The notes below the pieces were generated by a model. It worked only from the letters and a program-made list of their open reading frames with translations. It was not told the origin of the DNA and did not search any database. Position numbers and translations under genes: made by a program. From positions 310,001 through 374,000 of the forward strand of contig CAVSME010000003.1 in NCBI GenBank assembly GCA_963728985.1: DNA of 64,000 bases, read 5' to 3'. Shown piece after piece: positions 25,895 to 34,149 of the stretch; the stretch's first letter is position 1, and each line of letters begins with the position of its first letter. Source of the stretch: DASXAI01 sp963728985 (lineage in GTDB: Bacteria > Actinomycetota > Acidimicrobiia > Acidimicrobiales > Ilumatobacteraceae).

Positions 25895-26209
25895 ATGACT
25901 ATGCGAGATATCGACCAGCCAACCCAGGCGACGCGAGACGACGTCGAACCCCACGACCGCCAGTGGGTGGCCGATGAGACCAAGGCTTCATTCAAAACCA
26001 CGGAACTCTGGGCCGCCATCGTGGGCGTCGTCGTCCTGGTTATCGTGTACAACGCTTCATCGGACCTTTCGCTCGACCTGTTCCGCGCCTGCCTGCTGTG
26101 TACTGTGCTCGGCGCCTCTTACATCGTGAGCCGAGGTTTCGCCAAGAGCGGCAGCCGGCCGGAACACTCCGACTGGGACGCCCGCAGCAAGAGCAGCCGG
26201 CGCTACTAG
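25895..26209 (+). CDS. Small membrane protein, copy 2 of a pair
   Basis: 104 residues from the ATG at 25895 (MTMRDIDQPTQATRDDVEPH). Same architecture as the gene at 19247: variable head, ETKASFKTTELWAAIVGVVV, loop YNASSDLSLDLFRACLLCTV, SRGFAKSGSR and a basic tail. The core differs at 4 of 68 residues while many codons differ silently, so the protein is under selection. It is followed by two strong terminators. Function unknown. Confidence 0.87.
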   Translation: MTMRDIDQPTQATRDDVEPHDRQWVADETKASFKTTELWAAIVGVVVLVIVYNASSDLSLDLFRACLLCTVLGASYIVSRGFAKSGSRPEHSDWDARSKSSRRY

Positions 26210-26237
26210 CCCGTCGGCCGCAGTCTGCAACCCCGAA

Positions 26238-26269
26238 AACGCAGCCCCGGGCCCACCTGGGGCTGCGTT
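26238..26269 (+). terminator. Terminator hairpin 1
   Basis: An 11-bp stem (AACGCAGCCCC and its complement) with a 10-base loop, 29 bases after the stop of the small membrane protein. Confidence 0.75.
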
Positions 26270-26307
26270 CGCGGATACTGCGTTCGGCTCCGGTCCCCCA
26301 AACGCGG

Positions 26308-26339
26308 AACACCCCCCAGCGGATGATCCGGGGGGTGTT
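26308..26339. terminator. Terminator hairpin 2
   Basis: A perfect 10-bp stem (AACACCCCCC and its complement) around a 12-base loop, 38 bases after hairpin 1. The tandem pair insulates the STAS gene downstream. Confidence 0.7.
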
Positions 26340-26497
26340 CACGTTGCGGCCTGGCCCAAGTTGGCGGACCCGGTCAGGCTGCTCCGCCGGGTCGAGAAGG
26401 GACGCTCATCCCGCCGGTCGGAAGACGGTAGCGACGGCCGGTGTGTGGCGGCCAGGTCGCGAGGCGTGACCACGCTCCCAAGACGGAGCGTTCACCA

Positions 26498-26860
26498 GTG
26501 CTACCGTTTTGCCAGCGTGCACCAGAATCCTGGCTGGTCCACGCATCTACCGGCGCCGTGTTCGTCGGCGCCGACGACTTCGGCAGTATCGCGATCACTC
26601 CGTGCGGTGAGATGGACATGGCCAGCGCGCCGACGCTGCTCGGTGCGCTTCGCCAGGCGATCGCCCAGCAGCCGAGCCGAATCATGCTCGACCTCAGCTC
26701 GGTGGCGTTCCTGGACTCCAAACGATGCGACGCGTTGGCGGTCGGGTGGAGCGAAGCCCGAGCCGCCGGTATTCGGGTCGCTCTGTGCGAGGAGATGGTC
26801 TCGATCGTGCGGCGGGTGTTGGCGATCACCATGCTGTTGCCTCTCTTCGACCCGGCCTGA
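26498..26860 (+). CDS. STAS domain protein (anti-sigma factor antagonist-like)
   Basis: About 120 residues if the GTG at 26498 is used; the start is uncertain because no clear ribosome site is seen. SIAITPCGEMDMASAPTLLG and RIMLDLSSVAFLDSKRCDAL are the STAS core, with Ser in FLDSKR at the usual phosphorylated position. It is convergent with the HATPase kinase gene at 26889, with only 28 bases between their stops, which suggests they act together in partner switching. Confidence 0.8.
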   Translation: MLPFCQRAPESWLVHASTGAVFVGADDFGSIAITPCGEMDMASAPTLLGALRQAIAQQPSRIMLDLSSVAFLDSKRCDALAVGWSEARAAGIRVALCEEMVSIVRRVLAITMLLPLFDPA

Positions 26861-26888
26861 CCGCCGCGAACTCGAAGGACCCTGAGGC

Positions 26889-27266
26889 TCAATCGTCGTC
26901 GAACTCGGCCCAGATCATCTTGCCGCCCGCGATCAGTTCGTAGTCCCAGCGGTCCGCTGCCGTTGCGACGATCAGGAGCCCACGGCCGTCGACACTGAGA
27001 TGCGCCGGCTTGCGCACGAGCGGCGGTTCCCGACTCCCGTCGGTCACTTCGAGGCGCATCGGATCGCCGATGATCAGTCGTACACCGAAGGGTGTCTTCG
27101 CGTGCTCGACAGCGTTGGATGCCAACTCGGAGACGACGAGCTCGACTCGCTCCACCATTCCCGACGCGACCTCTGCGTGCGACGAGCGCACCAGGAGCCG
27201 GGCGCGGGCCACGTTCGCCGTCGTCGGCTCGAAGCTCGCCTGGATCGTCGCTGGCGACACCCTCAC
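26889..27266 (-). CDS. HATPase_c anti-sigma factor kinase (RsbW-like)
   Basis: 125 residues from a GTG at 27266 with AAAGGGGG seven bases upstream; the frame extends further but that part is not family-like. The N box is VVSELASNAVEHAKTPFGVR (Glu, Asn), then RLEVTDGSREPP (G1 box Asp) and VDGRGLLIVATAADRWDYEL (G2 box), the order found in RsbW/SpoIIAB-like kinases. These phosphorylate STAS antagonists and bind sigma factors. No sigma factor gene is in the window. Confidence 0.88.
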   Translation of the reverse strand: MRVSPATIQASFEPTTANVARARLLVRSSHAEVASGMVERVELVVSELASNAVEHAKTPFGVRLIIGDPMRLEVTDGSREPPLVRKPAHLSVDGRGLLIVATAADRWDYELIAGGKMIWAEFDDD

Positions 27267-27327
27267 CGGGGTACCCCCTTTGTCATCTGGCAGACGCCGG
27301 CCCAGCTGGCGCTCGGTCAGAACGCGA

Positions 27328-27362
27328 AACAGCCCCCGACCGTCGCGGGCCTGGGGGCTGTT
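27328..27362. terminator. Terminator hairpin upstream of the anti-sigma gene
   Basis: A 10-bp stem (AACAGCCCCC and its complement) with a 15-base loop. It lies between the small gene at 27532-27750 and the kinase gene, both on the minus strand, and would end the upstream transcript. Confidence 0.6.
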
Positions 27363-27531
27363 CCTAGGCGCTTCGTGGGAGAAGCTATGTACCGGTCGAA
27401 TGCCCGGCAGCGGGCCGCGCCAATCACGCTCGGCGCACAACCACCCGAACGGGGGAACTACCCACCCGCGCCCGTCGCGACGCGCAACGGCCCCTGACCC
27501 CTGGGCGTTTGCCGCGGGGCGAGGAGACCGA

Positions 27532-27750
27532 CTACGGGGCGACCCCCAAGACCTCCTCGCGCGCGACGCTCGTCGTCGTCTCCACGGCGTCCTTGACCCA
27601 CAGCGTCCGCCCGTTGACCAACTTCACCCGCACCACTGTGGCTTTCACTGCCAGGCCCATGACGGCCGCCACGACGACGGTGGAGCCGACGACGAGGGGA
27701 TGCCCCTGTTCGCTGTGTGACCAGACGATGGGCCGAGCCGTTGCCTTCAT
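27532..27750 (-). CDS. Hypothetical single-pass small membrane protein
   Basis: 72 residues from the ATG at 27750, which has GGGAGCGG a few bases upstream. One membrane helix (HPLVVGSTVVVAAVMGLAVKA) is followed by a basic segment and WVKDAVETTTSVAREEVLG. No family recognised. It stands alone before a terminator. Confidence 0.55.
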   Translation of the reverse strand: MKATARPIVWSHSEQGHPLVVGSTVVVAAVMGLAVKATVVRVKLVNGRTLWVKDAVETTTSVAREEVLGVAP

Positions 27751-27913
27751 GATGTTCCGCTCCCGCGCGGGGCGATCGAAGCGGGCCTGACCCTGTACAT
27801 CGCGCGCCCGGCGTTACAGCGTCTTGGCCCGGACTTGATCGGCGTGCAACGGGAGCCGACATCGATTGACACGGCCGGATGGTGAGCTTGGTTTGGCGCC
27901 AGGCGCGGTGGTT

Positions 27914-28036
27914 ATGAACGTAACGACGCTCCTCGACCGGCTCCTGCACCACGTCGTCGTCGTCACCGACGGGGACAGCTACTGCATGCGCCAAGCCAAG
28001 ACACACCGACGCCGCCGCTCGACCAAGACCTCATGA
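27914..28036 (+). pseudogene. C-terminal remnant of an IS21-type helper ATPase (IstB-like)
   Basis: A 40-codon frame starting at 27914 reads MNVTTLLDRLLHHVVVVTDG, then DSYCMRQAKTHRRRRSTKTS and a stop. LLDRLLHHxxVVxxxGxSYxxRQA is the usual end of IstB proteins. The ATPase domain is absent, so this is the trace of a lost insertion sequence. Confidence 0.5.
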
Positions 28037-28163
28037 CCTGCCCGGGGTGGCGACTTCCGTCGGCCACCAGCGGGGACTTCGAGATGGCCGTTTACAAGTG
28101 CTCGTACGGTCTTGCCCTCTCGTCACCCCATCCGAGCGGCAGTGTGTCGGTGGGCAGCTCCGA

Positions 28164-28493
28164 TCAGATCACTGGGTTCGTCGTTGGGTTTGACCCCCAT
28201 CCAATCGAGGAATTCAAGGGTTGCAGAGGGTCGGACGTGGAGACGCATACCATCGATCCGTGGTACACGGCGGCCGCGACGGCGCCGTTCGTCCCGTAAG
28301 CGAACTGGCCGACCGCCGGCGTCGTCCACTCGAACTTGTCGCCAACTGAGTACCGAACAACCCACATCTCGCTCCCGGTGTCGACCAACCAGCAAACGGG
28401 CTCGTCGACGTCGCTGCCCTGCCAGGTGCCACGCAGCCAGCCGCCGGCATGAGGCCGTTGGTCGCCGCTCGGTGCGTACAGGTCAGCCGCCAT
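28164..28493 (-). CDS. Hypothetical 109-residue protein
   Basis: From the ATG at 28493: MAADLYAPSGDQRPHAGGWL, then WQGSDVDEPVCWLVDTGSEMWVVRYSV and FAYGTNGAVAAAVYHG. It is beta-rich with many Trp and no membrane helix. Its start overlaps the upstream gene by 11 bases, which supports both. Not recognised. Confidence 0.55.
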   Translation of the reverse strand: MAADLYAPSGDQRPHAGGWLRGTWQGSDVDEPVCWLVDTGSEMWVVRYSVGDKFEWTTPAVGQFAYGTNGAVAAAVYHGSMVCVSTSDPLQPLNSSIGWGSNPTTNPVI

Positions 28494-28695
28494 AGGGCTC
28501 CTCCCACGCGACGCGAGTGACGACCTCGAAGTACAGCATCGGCTTCTGGACGTAGTCCGCCGCGCTCCGGCGGGCGCCGACGGTGCTGTCAAGGAGCTCC
28601 TTGACCGTTGGCGCGCTGTACACCTCGCCGCCCACGAGCCCGACGGCGATCCGCGCGTGCTCACGCTCGGGCCGCGAGACCCTCTCCCGCCACAC
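28483..28695 (-). CDS. Hypothetical 70-residue protein
   Basis: Starts at 28695 and overlaps the next start by 11 bases. HARIAVGLVGGEVYSAPTVK and LLDSTVGARRSAADYVQKPM look like normal protein, but no family is recognised. It is divergent from the GAF-SpoIIE gene 90 bases away. Confidence 0.5.
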   Translation of the reverse strand: MWRERVSRPEREHARIAVGLVGGEVYSAPTVKELLDSTVGARRSAADYVQKPMLYFEVVTRVAWEEPYGG

Positions 28696-28785
28696 GCCCT
28701 CCTCGAAGAGTGCCCGGCACCCGCGCGGCGTCGATCCTCCGCGCGGTCGGGACCTTCGGTGCGGGTATCGTCGGGTGAGTTGTCG

Positions 28786-30012
28786 ATGGTCCCGGATGAC
28801 GTTGCGGTTTCGGAGCGCCTGGAGAACCTCCAGTCACTGACCGACAGCACGCTCGCGCACCTGGATGTCGATGACCTGCTCGTCGAGTTGCTCACCCGTG
28901 TGCGTGTGATCCTTGACGTGGACACGGCTGCGGTGTTGATCCTCGATGAGCGGGCCCAGGAGCTGGTGGCCCGAGCAGCGTGTGGAGTCGAGGATGAGGT
29001 TCGCCAAGGAGTTCGCATTCCGCTCGGCGTGGGCTTCGCAGGACGGATCGCCGCGACCAAGGAAGCTCTGCGGTTAGATCATGTCGACTCGACAACGGTG
29101 TCGAATCCAATCCTGTGGGAACGCGGCATCAAGGCGATGCTCGGTGTCCCGCTGTTGAGGAACGACTCCGTGATCGGTGTGCTGCATGTCGGGCGGCTCG
29201 AGCAACGACCGTTCAACGAAGAGGATGTCGAGTTGCTCCACGTTGTGGCCGAGCGTGTTTCGGGTGCGATGGCGACGCGGGAACACGCGATCGAACGGGC
29301 GGCCGCTCTGATGCTCGAACGCAGCCTGCAACCACCGACGCGGCCACGTATCCCGGAACTCGACTTCGCGACGCGTTACGTCGTCGCCGAAGACCGGACC
29401 GTGGGTGGTGATTGGTATGACCTGTTCAGGCTGCCGTCGGGCGAACTGTGGATAGTTGTTGGCGACGTCGCGGGTCATGGTTTGCAGGCAGCCGTCATGA
29501 CGGGCCGCATCCGCAGTTCGTTGCGCTCTTACTCGCTCATCGACTCCTCGCCTGCGCGGGTGCTTGAGTTGGTGGATCGCAAGCTGCATCACTTCGAGAC
29601 CGGAGCCTACGCGACGGTGGTCTGCGCCTCCATCGGGCCGTCGTACGACACCATGACTCTCGCCGTGGCAGGGCATCCGCCGCCGGTCATCGCGGTGCCC
29701 GGCCGACCCGCCGCATTTGCCGAAGTGGAAGTCGGTCCCCCGATCGGCGCGAACCTCGCGTCCCGGCATCGTTTGACGACAATAGTCCCGCTCGCGGCCG
29801 AGACCGTCGTCGCGTTCTACACGGACGGCCTCGTCGAACGCCGCGGTGAATCAATCGACCGTGGCCTAGAACGCTTGCGAGAGGCGATCAGTCCAGGCCA
29901 CCCCGACCTGGTCGCTCGCGACCTCATGCGACACCTCATCGGCGGCACCGTGCCGCGAGATGACATCGCGCTGGTCGTCATGCGTCGGACTAGCGCGCCG
30001 ACGCAAGGCTAA
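28786..30012 (+). CDS. GAF domain-containing SpoIIE/PP2C phosphatase (RsbU-like)
   Basis: 408 residues from the ATG at 28786. The GAF domain covers about residues 10-160 (LTDSTLAHLDVDDLLVELLT to AMLGVPLLRNDSVIGVLHVG). The PP2C/SpoIIE domain follows: RYVVAEDRTVGGDWYDLFRL and WIVVGDVAGHGLQAAVMTGR (metal-ligand Asp residues), FYTDGLVERRGESIDRGL and PRDDIALVVMRR (last Asp). It should dephosphorylate STAS proteins such as those at 26498 and 17753 in response to a GAF signal, completing a partner-switching set. Confidence 0.92.
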   Translation: MVPDDVAVSERLENLQSLTDSTLAHLDVDDLLVELLTRVRVILDVDTAAVLILDERAQELVARAACGVEDEVRQGVRIPLGVGFAGRIAATKEALRLDHVDSTTVSNPILWERGIKAMLGVPLLRNDSVIGVLHVGRLEQRPFNEEDVELLHVVAERVSGAMATREHAIERAAALMLERSLQPPTRPRIPELDFATRYVVAEDRTVGGDWYDLFRLPSGELWIVVGDVAGHGLQAAVMTGRIRSSLRSYSLIDSSPARVLELVDRKLHHFETGAYATVVCASIGPSYDTMTLAVAGHPPPVIAVPGRPAAFAEVEVGPPIGANLASRHRLTTIVPLAAETVVAFYTDGLVERRGESIDRGLERLREAISPGHPDLVARDLMRHLIGGTVPRDDIALVVMRRTSAPTQG

Positions 30013-30424
30013 CGATCGAGCATCGATTCGAGTCGGGCCTCTTCGTGGCGGAGGTTTGCCGACCGACGCGCCGGCGAGCGTGCGTAGGGCGGTCGGGGAG
30101 AAGGCGAGACGAGGGTCATATTGCACCTGCACAGCCACGCCGACGAAGAATACGACAACATCGCTGGGGTAGTGGCGGCTAGCGGTCAGCCGGCGACAGG
30201 CAACTAACGAAGCGACGGGTACGACCAGCGACGGCCGTCCTCCGCGACCAGCATCATAAGAAGACGGCGGGGCTGGAGGTGTCCTCGGAGGATGTCGACC
30301 CCGGACGACGGAACATCGGCCAACGCATGCTCAGTGTTCGACTCGTCGACCGCATCGTCGCCCGTGACCGCTTCATGGTCGGGGTGGTGTGGCTCGCGCC
30401 GCGATGTCGGTAAGGGCCGGATGC
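30013..30424. other. 412-bp gap; weak ORFs only
   Basis: A minus-strand frame (30204-30461) ends VDILRGHLQPRRLLMMLVAE and could be a gene end, but it lacks a credible start. A TTG-started plus frame near 30120 is 28 codons. Neither is supported. Confidence 0.35.
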
Positions 30425-30616
30425 ATGTCAACGCATGGTCCGACCATCTTCGATCTGCCATGTCCTGGGTGCGGCGTCCGGCTTGTACCGGGTGACTTCG
30501 CGTCGTACCACTGTGGTCGCTGCGGCCCTTCGTTCCGGTCGATTCTTGGCTACCTCGAACCGATCACGGCACCGATCGGTGACAAAGCGTCGGTCGACCA
30601 CGCGGCGGACGGCTGA
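30425..30616 (+). CDS. Small zinc-ribbon protein
   Basis: 63 residues from the ATG at 30425. LPCPGCGVRLVPGDFASYHC then GRC gives two CxxC knuckles 15-16 residues apart, a zinc ribbon. The remainder (SFRSILGYLEPITAPIGDKA) has no family. The function is unknown. Its stop shares one base with the start of the decayed glycosyltransferase N-terminus. Confidence 0.5.
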   Translation: MSTHGPTIFDLPCPGCGVRLVPGDFASYHCGRCGPSFRSILGYLEPITAPIGDKASVDHAADG

Positions 30617-30735
30617 TGCGCATCGCCATCATCGCGCCGCCCTGGGTGGCCGTGCCGCCGCCGGCAACGTCGTGGGCACCGGCCTCCTGGGCGAGGGGAC
30701 CGCCGCTGCTCGGGCGCGGGCACGAACGGGTCGCC
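30616..30735 (+). pseudogene. Decayed N-terminus of a family 4 glycosyltransferase
   Basis: It opens MRIAIIAPPWVAVPPPA, 15 of 17 residues the same as the start of the intact gene at 15685. The expected YGGTE...LARGL segment is then unrecognisable apart from LLGRGHERV, which resembles the helix that follows. Nothing downstream in any frame looks like a glycosyltransferase. A remnant of duplication or of a lost gene. Confidence 0.5.
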
Positions 30736-31025
30736 GGTCCCGATGGCCCGCTCGGCCTCGCGCACCGCCGGCTCGGCGACGAGCGGCCCGCCAGCGGGCC
30801 GCCAAACAGTCCGACACAACCTGCAGCTCGTCGGCGCCCAGGGTCCAGCGCGTCGGTCCCGATCGAAAGAACCGTGCTCCGGCTGCCTCGGCCCTCTACC
30901 GCGAGGAGGGTGGCTGCCAGCTCCCGCTCGCCGGTGGCAACACCGGGTAGAGCCGGCCGAGGGCGGCATGCGCAGAAGAAGCGAACCACGGCCAGCTCAG
31001 AGGTGTTGTGTGGTCGCGCGACCGT

Positions 31026-32033
31026 CTAGACGGATCGGCGTCGTAGCCGGCGGACGTGCATCGTCACGTCGGCGCGTAGGAACGCGACGAAGAGGTTGCC
31101 GGCCTTGAGGAGCTGGTGCAGGGCGTCGCCGTAGCCACGGCGGGCGGCAGCGTAACGCCCATCGCCGAGCATTGACCAGACGGCATTGAGGTATGCCAGT
31201 TGCATTGCCCGTCGCTGCGCTGGCGTGTTGGTTGGATCGACGAGCGTCTTGGCGCGCACGCGGAGGGCTGCAGTCCCCCAGCGCGGCGAAGTGTTTGTGA
31301 GCGTCTCGGGATGGCGTCGCCATAGAAGGAGCGGCTCGTCGACGTAGCCAACGTCGCCGTGACGGCTGACTCTGATAGCGAGGTCGGCGTCGTCGGCGGG
31401 ATCCGTCGCCGGATCAAAGGCACCGACCCGGGCCACGACCTCTCGGCGGAGCAGATGGGTACCCGGTGTCACGGCCCAATGGTGGTACACGAGATCACCG
31501 AACGTCGTGGGTTCCGACGGCGGCACGCGCACCAGGTGGCGGCCCCTGAACCCGCGCCGATCGCGGCAACGCTGTTCGAGATCGTCGCCGGGCAACAGTT
31601 GACCCTCGCCGTCGATGCAACGGGGCAGGCAATGGCACGAGACATAGTCGGGGTGCGAGTCGAGCATCGTCACCAGCGTCGAAAGCGCGGCTGGATCCCA
31701 GAGGTCGTCGCTGTCCAGGAAGATGACGAACTCGGCAGCCCGATCGGTCAGCGCGAATCCCCGGTTGCGGGCAGTGGCGACACCTCCATTGGCGCCGTGG
31801 GCCACGTTGATCCGAGGATCGAGCTTGGCGTACGCCCTGGCCACTTCGAGGGTACCGTCGGTCGAACCATCGTCAAAGACGATCAACTCCCAATGAGCGA
31901 AGGTCTGGGCGAGCACGCTCTCGATCGTGAAGCCGATGTACCGCTCACGGTTGTATGCGGGAATCACGATGGATACTCGCGGAGGATGGCCGTTGGCAGC
32001 CCGCGCCGACACGGCGGTGGTCGTGGTGTCCAT
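31026..32033 (-). CDS. Glycosyltransferase family 2 protein
   Basis: 335 residues from an ATG at 32033 with GGGGAGG upstream (an ATG at 32045 is also possible). GT-A landmarks are VSIVIPAYNRERYIGFTIES, ELIVFDDGSTDGT (DDGS), ANGGVATARNRG and FLDSDDLWDPAAL, the metal-binding DxD. WAVTPGTHLLRREVVARVG and DPADDADLAIR follow, as in cell-surface glycan transferases. It should transfer a sugar from a nucleotide donor at the inner face of the membrane. Confidence 0.92.
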   Translation of the reverse strand: MDTTTTAVSARAANGHPPRVSIVIPAYNRERYIGFTIESVLAQTFAHWELIVFDDGSTDGTLEVARAYAKLDPRINVAHGANGGVATARNRGFALTDRAAEFVIFLDSDDLWDPAALSTLVTMLDSHPDYVSCHCLPRCIDGEGQLLPGDDLEQRCRDRRGFRGRHLVRVPPSEPTTFGDLVYHHWAVTPGTHLLRREVVARVGAFDPATDPADDADLAIRVSRHGDVGYVDEPLLLWRRHPETLTNTSPRWGTAALRVRAKTLVDPTNTPAQRRAMQLAYLNAVWSMLGDGRYAAARRGYGDALHQLLKAGNLFVAFLRADVTMHVRRLRRRSV

Positions 32034-32182
32034 TTCCCTCCCCATTTCTCGCTCGCCGAGATTTGCTGGCGAGCGGTACGAGATCGGCCAGAACAGAATG
32101 CAGTCCGAATTTCGAGCGGCTGCCGTGGCTGTGCGCGAGCCTACGAGCACTCGGCAGGCACCAGAGAGCGGGTCGCAGCGGC

Positions 32183-32422
32183 TCAGAAAGTCGAGCCGCG
32201 CTCGCGCTCGACCACAGTCCGTCCGTCGGCCGACACGCGGCGTTCCCGGGTCGAGGTGAAGCCCAACCAGGATCCCCGTATCAGAGACGCAATCAGGCCG
32301 ATCGCGCCAACGATCATCAGGATGACACCGACCGCGGTCAGATCAACGTTGTCAGACGCTGCCTTCACCGCGAAGGCGAGGATCGCCCCGACCGCAATCA
32401 ACAGAACGCTCATTGCACCCAT
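32183..32422 (-). CDS. DUF6458 family small membrane protein
   Basis: 79 residues from the ATG at 32422 (MGAMSVLLIAVGAILAFAVK). Two membrane helices flank DLTAVGVILMIVGAIGLIAS, with a charged C-terminus (RERRVSADGRTVVERERGS), the DUF6458 pattern. Unknown function. Its start overlaps the end of the PQQ-propeller frame by 13 bases. Confidence 0.8.
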   Translation of the reverse strand: MGAMSVLLIAVGAILAFAVKAASDNVDLTAVGVILMIVGAIGLIASLIRGSWLGFTSTRERRVSADGRTVVERERGSTF

Positions 32423-33548
32423 CGTCCCGCACACTCCAATCTCACTCGCAGTTGGTCGCGACAGTTCCTAACTGGTACCCGCACGGGAAGCAGAGCACAC
32501 CCAGCCCCTCGCAATACCTCGTCAAGTGACTGCGAAGACTGGTACTGCGGCGTGAACCTCTTTCTGCGCCGACGTCGCACGCTCTCGAAGGAGCCGAGTA
32601 CCCGCCCGGTCGCCGCGTCGAGCTTCAAGCCGCCCGGCCGGTTCGGCTCGCGCGCGTAGACGACGCCTCCGGCGACCGGGCTCGTCCGCCCCTCGGTACT
32701 GAAGGTCGTGCCGCTGTGCTTCCACAGCACGTCGCCGGTAGCTGGGTCGAAGGCCGACACCTCCAAGTTCCCCATGCTCAGGTACGCGGCGTACGACGTG
32801 ACCGAGAAGGCGCCGAGCCCAGACCCGGTCGAGAACGTCGCCCGCCACAGTTCACTGCCGTCCGTTGTGCGCAGGGCGAACATGTAACCCGTCGCCGTGG
32901 GTATGTACAGGAACCCACCAGCCACGGTCGGGGCCGCCTCGCACTCGCCGTCCAGCCGCTTGCTCCACCGCACCGCCCCGGTCGCGGCGACGAGCGCGGT
33001 GACGGTGCAGTCCGTGACGACCGAGTACAGCGTGTCCCGTCGATCGCGACCGCGCTGTAGCCCACGCTGAAGGGGCTCGACGTCCCGAGCAGGATCGGAC
33101 CCCAGACCCGATGGCCGTCGGCCTCCGCAAGCGCCACCACCAACGGTTGGCCGGTGACCGGGTCCGGATAGCCACCCAAGACCAGGCCGGCGCCGAAGAC
33201 GACCTGGCCCGGGAACAGGAACCCGCCCACCGCCCACCTCGGCCGAAGAGGCGGCACGACCCCGGCACCGGTGATCACCCCGGCATGCCGGGCGTCGCCC
33301 TGCACCTGTGCCGTCGATGCCACCGAAGGATCGATGCTCGTCGGTACCAGACCACCGGACGCGGCTCCGGCCGTCCCGAGCGTCGACGCCAGCACCAGCG
33401 TCGCATTCCCAGCCTCGCCGCCAACCGCACGGCCCACCCCGTCGCCGGACCGGACCGGACCGTAACGCGGGCGCTGGCGCGCCCAGACCACTGGTCGACC
33501 GCCTGCACACGCGAACGGCCTGGCCGAGGCGAGCGGTCGGCAACCCAA
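32410..33548 (-). CDS. PQQ-like beta-propeller protein (frameshifted, 5' end uncertain)
   Basis: Two frames join near 33,045. The upstream one reads PRWAVGGFLFPGQVVFGAGL, then VVALAEADGHRVWGPILLGT and SVGYSAVAIDG. One added base in GACGGGACAC gives DTLYSVVTDCTVTALVAATG, AVRWSKRLDGECEAAP, FALRTTDGSELWRATFSTGS and GDVLWKHSGTTF, which are PQQ-propeller blades. The protein should be a secreted or periplasmic-type propeller. The N-terminus coincides with the proposed element 1 boundary at 33,544 and no signal peptide is found, so the gene may have lost its start there. The C-terminus beyond GRVLGSFES is uncertain. Confidence 0.6.
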
Positions 33549-33570
33549 CGGGATTCGAACCGTGCCTCAC
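33539..33570. repeat. Degenerate tRNA-Glu 3'-end copy (possible outer att site of element 1)
   Basis: CCCAACGGGATTCGAAC (33544-33560) is identical to part of the tRNA-Glu T-arm and acceptor strand, and the surrounding 30 bases align to the 45-bp repeat at 46493 with three small gaps. No tRNA can be folded here. It marks the left limit of the tRNA-linked region, with a relaxase remnant 600 bases inside. Confidence 0.5.
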
Positions 33571-33614
33571 CGGAGCGCAAGCGCTCCGAGCCCCGGGCCA
33601 AACGATGGATCGCG

Positions 33615-33992
33615 TTACCCGTGGTCCTTCCACTCGACGAGGATCCCGTCGTCGTCGAACCGGAGGACGCTGCACAGCCGGAGGCGGAACGGGGTGCCTG
33701 CCGTGGCCCCGATCGCCTCGATGTCGACTCGCGGCACGGCGACCCAGTCGTTCTCCCGGACGCACACGTTGCCGACCGTCATCACACGCTCGGGTTGCTC
33801 GAAGTGTCGTTCCACCAACAACTCGTCGGCGAACAGGCGCAGCATGTCGAGGAGCTGCCGGCGGTCGTTGATGGCGAAGGCCCGGTTGTGGTGGGCGAAG
33901 TCGATGGCGGGGTCGATGAGGCCCTCGAGCTCGTCGAAGTCTTGGCGGTTGTATGCGTCGATGAGCCGGTCAGCGGCAGCGGCAGCGTCCAC
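33615..33992 (-). CDS. SnoaL-like / NTF2 family protein
   Basis: 125 residues from a GTG at 33992 with AGGAGGAAC directly upstream. The NTF2 helix pair (AAAAADRLIDAYNRQDFDEL and EGLIDPAIDFAHHNRAFAIN) and the closing strands RVDIEAIGATAGTPFRLRLC, SVLRFDDDGILVEWKDHG are visible. Function unknown. First intact gene inside element 1. Confidence 0.8.
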   Translation of the reverse strand: MDAAAAADRLIDAYNRQDFDELEGLIDPAIDFAHHNRAFAINDRRQLLDMLRLFADELLVERHFEQPERVMTVGNVCVRENDWVAVPRVDIEAIGATAGTPFRLRLCSVLRFDDDGILVEWKDHG

Positions 33993-34149
33993 CGTTCCTC
34001 CTGGTCGATCCCCCGCCGACGACCATACCGACCAAACCGGTCGACTGTTGACCCCCGGGGGCGCTCCGTCTCCGCTCCATCTCTGCGGTTCTGTCCACTC
34101 GGCCAACGGTCTGTGTCGCCCCGGGCTTGACCGAGCGGCTCATCACCTC

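Noticed and set aside
30204..30461. 85-codon minus-strand frame ending RRLLMMLVAEDGRRWSYPSLR-like sequence
   Set aside because: Possible gene end, but no start or family, and it overlaps the better supported zinc-ribbon gene.
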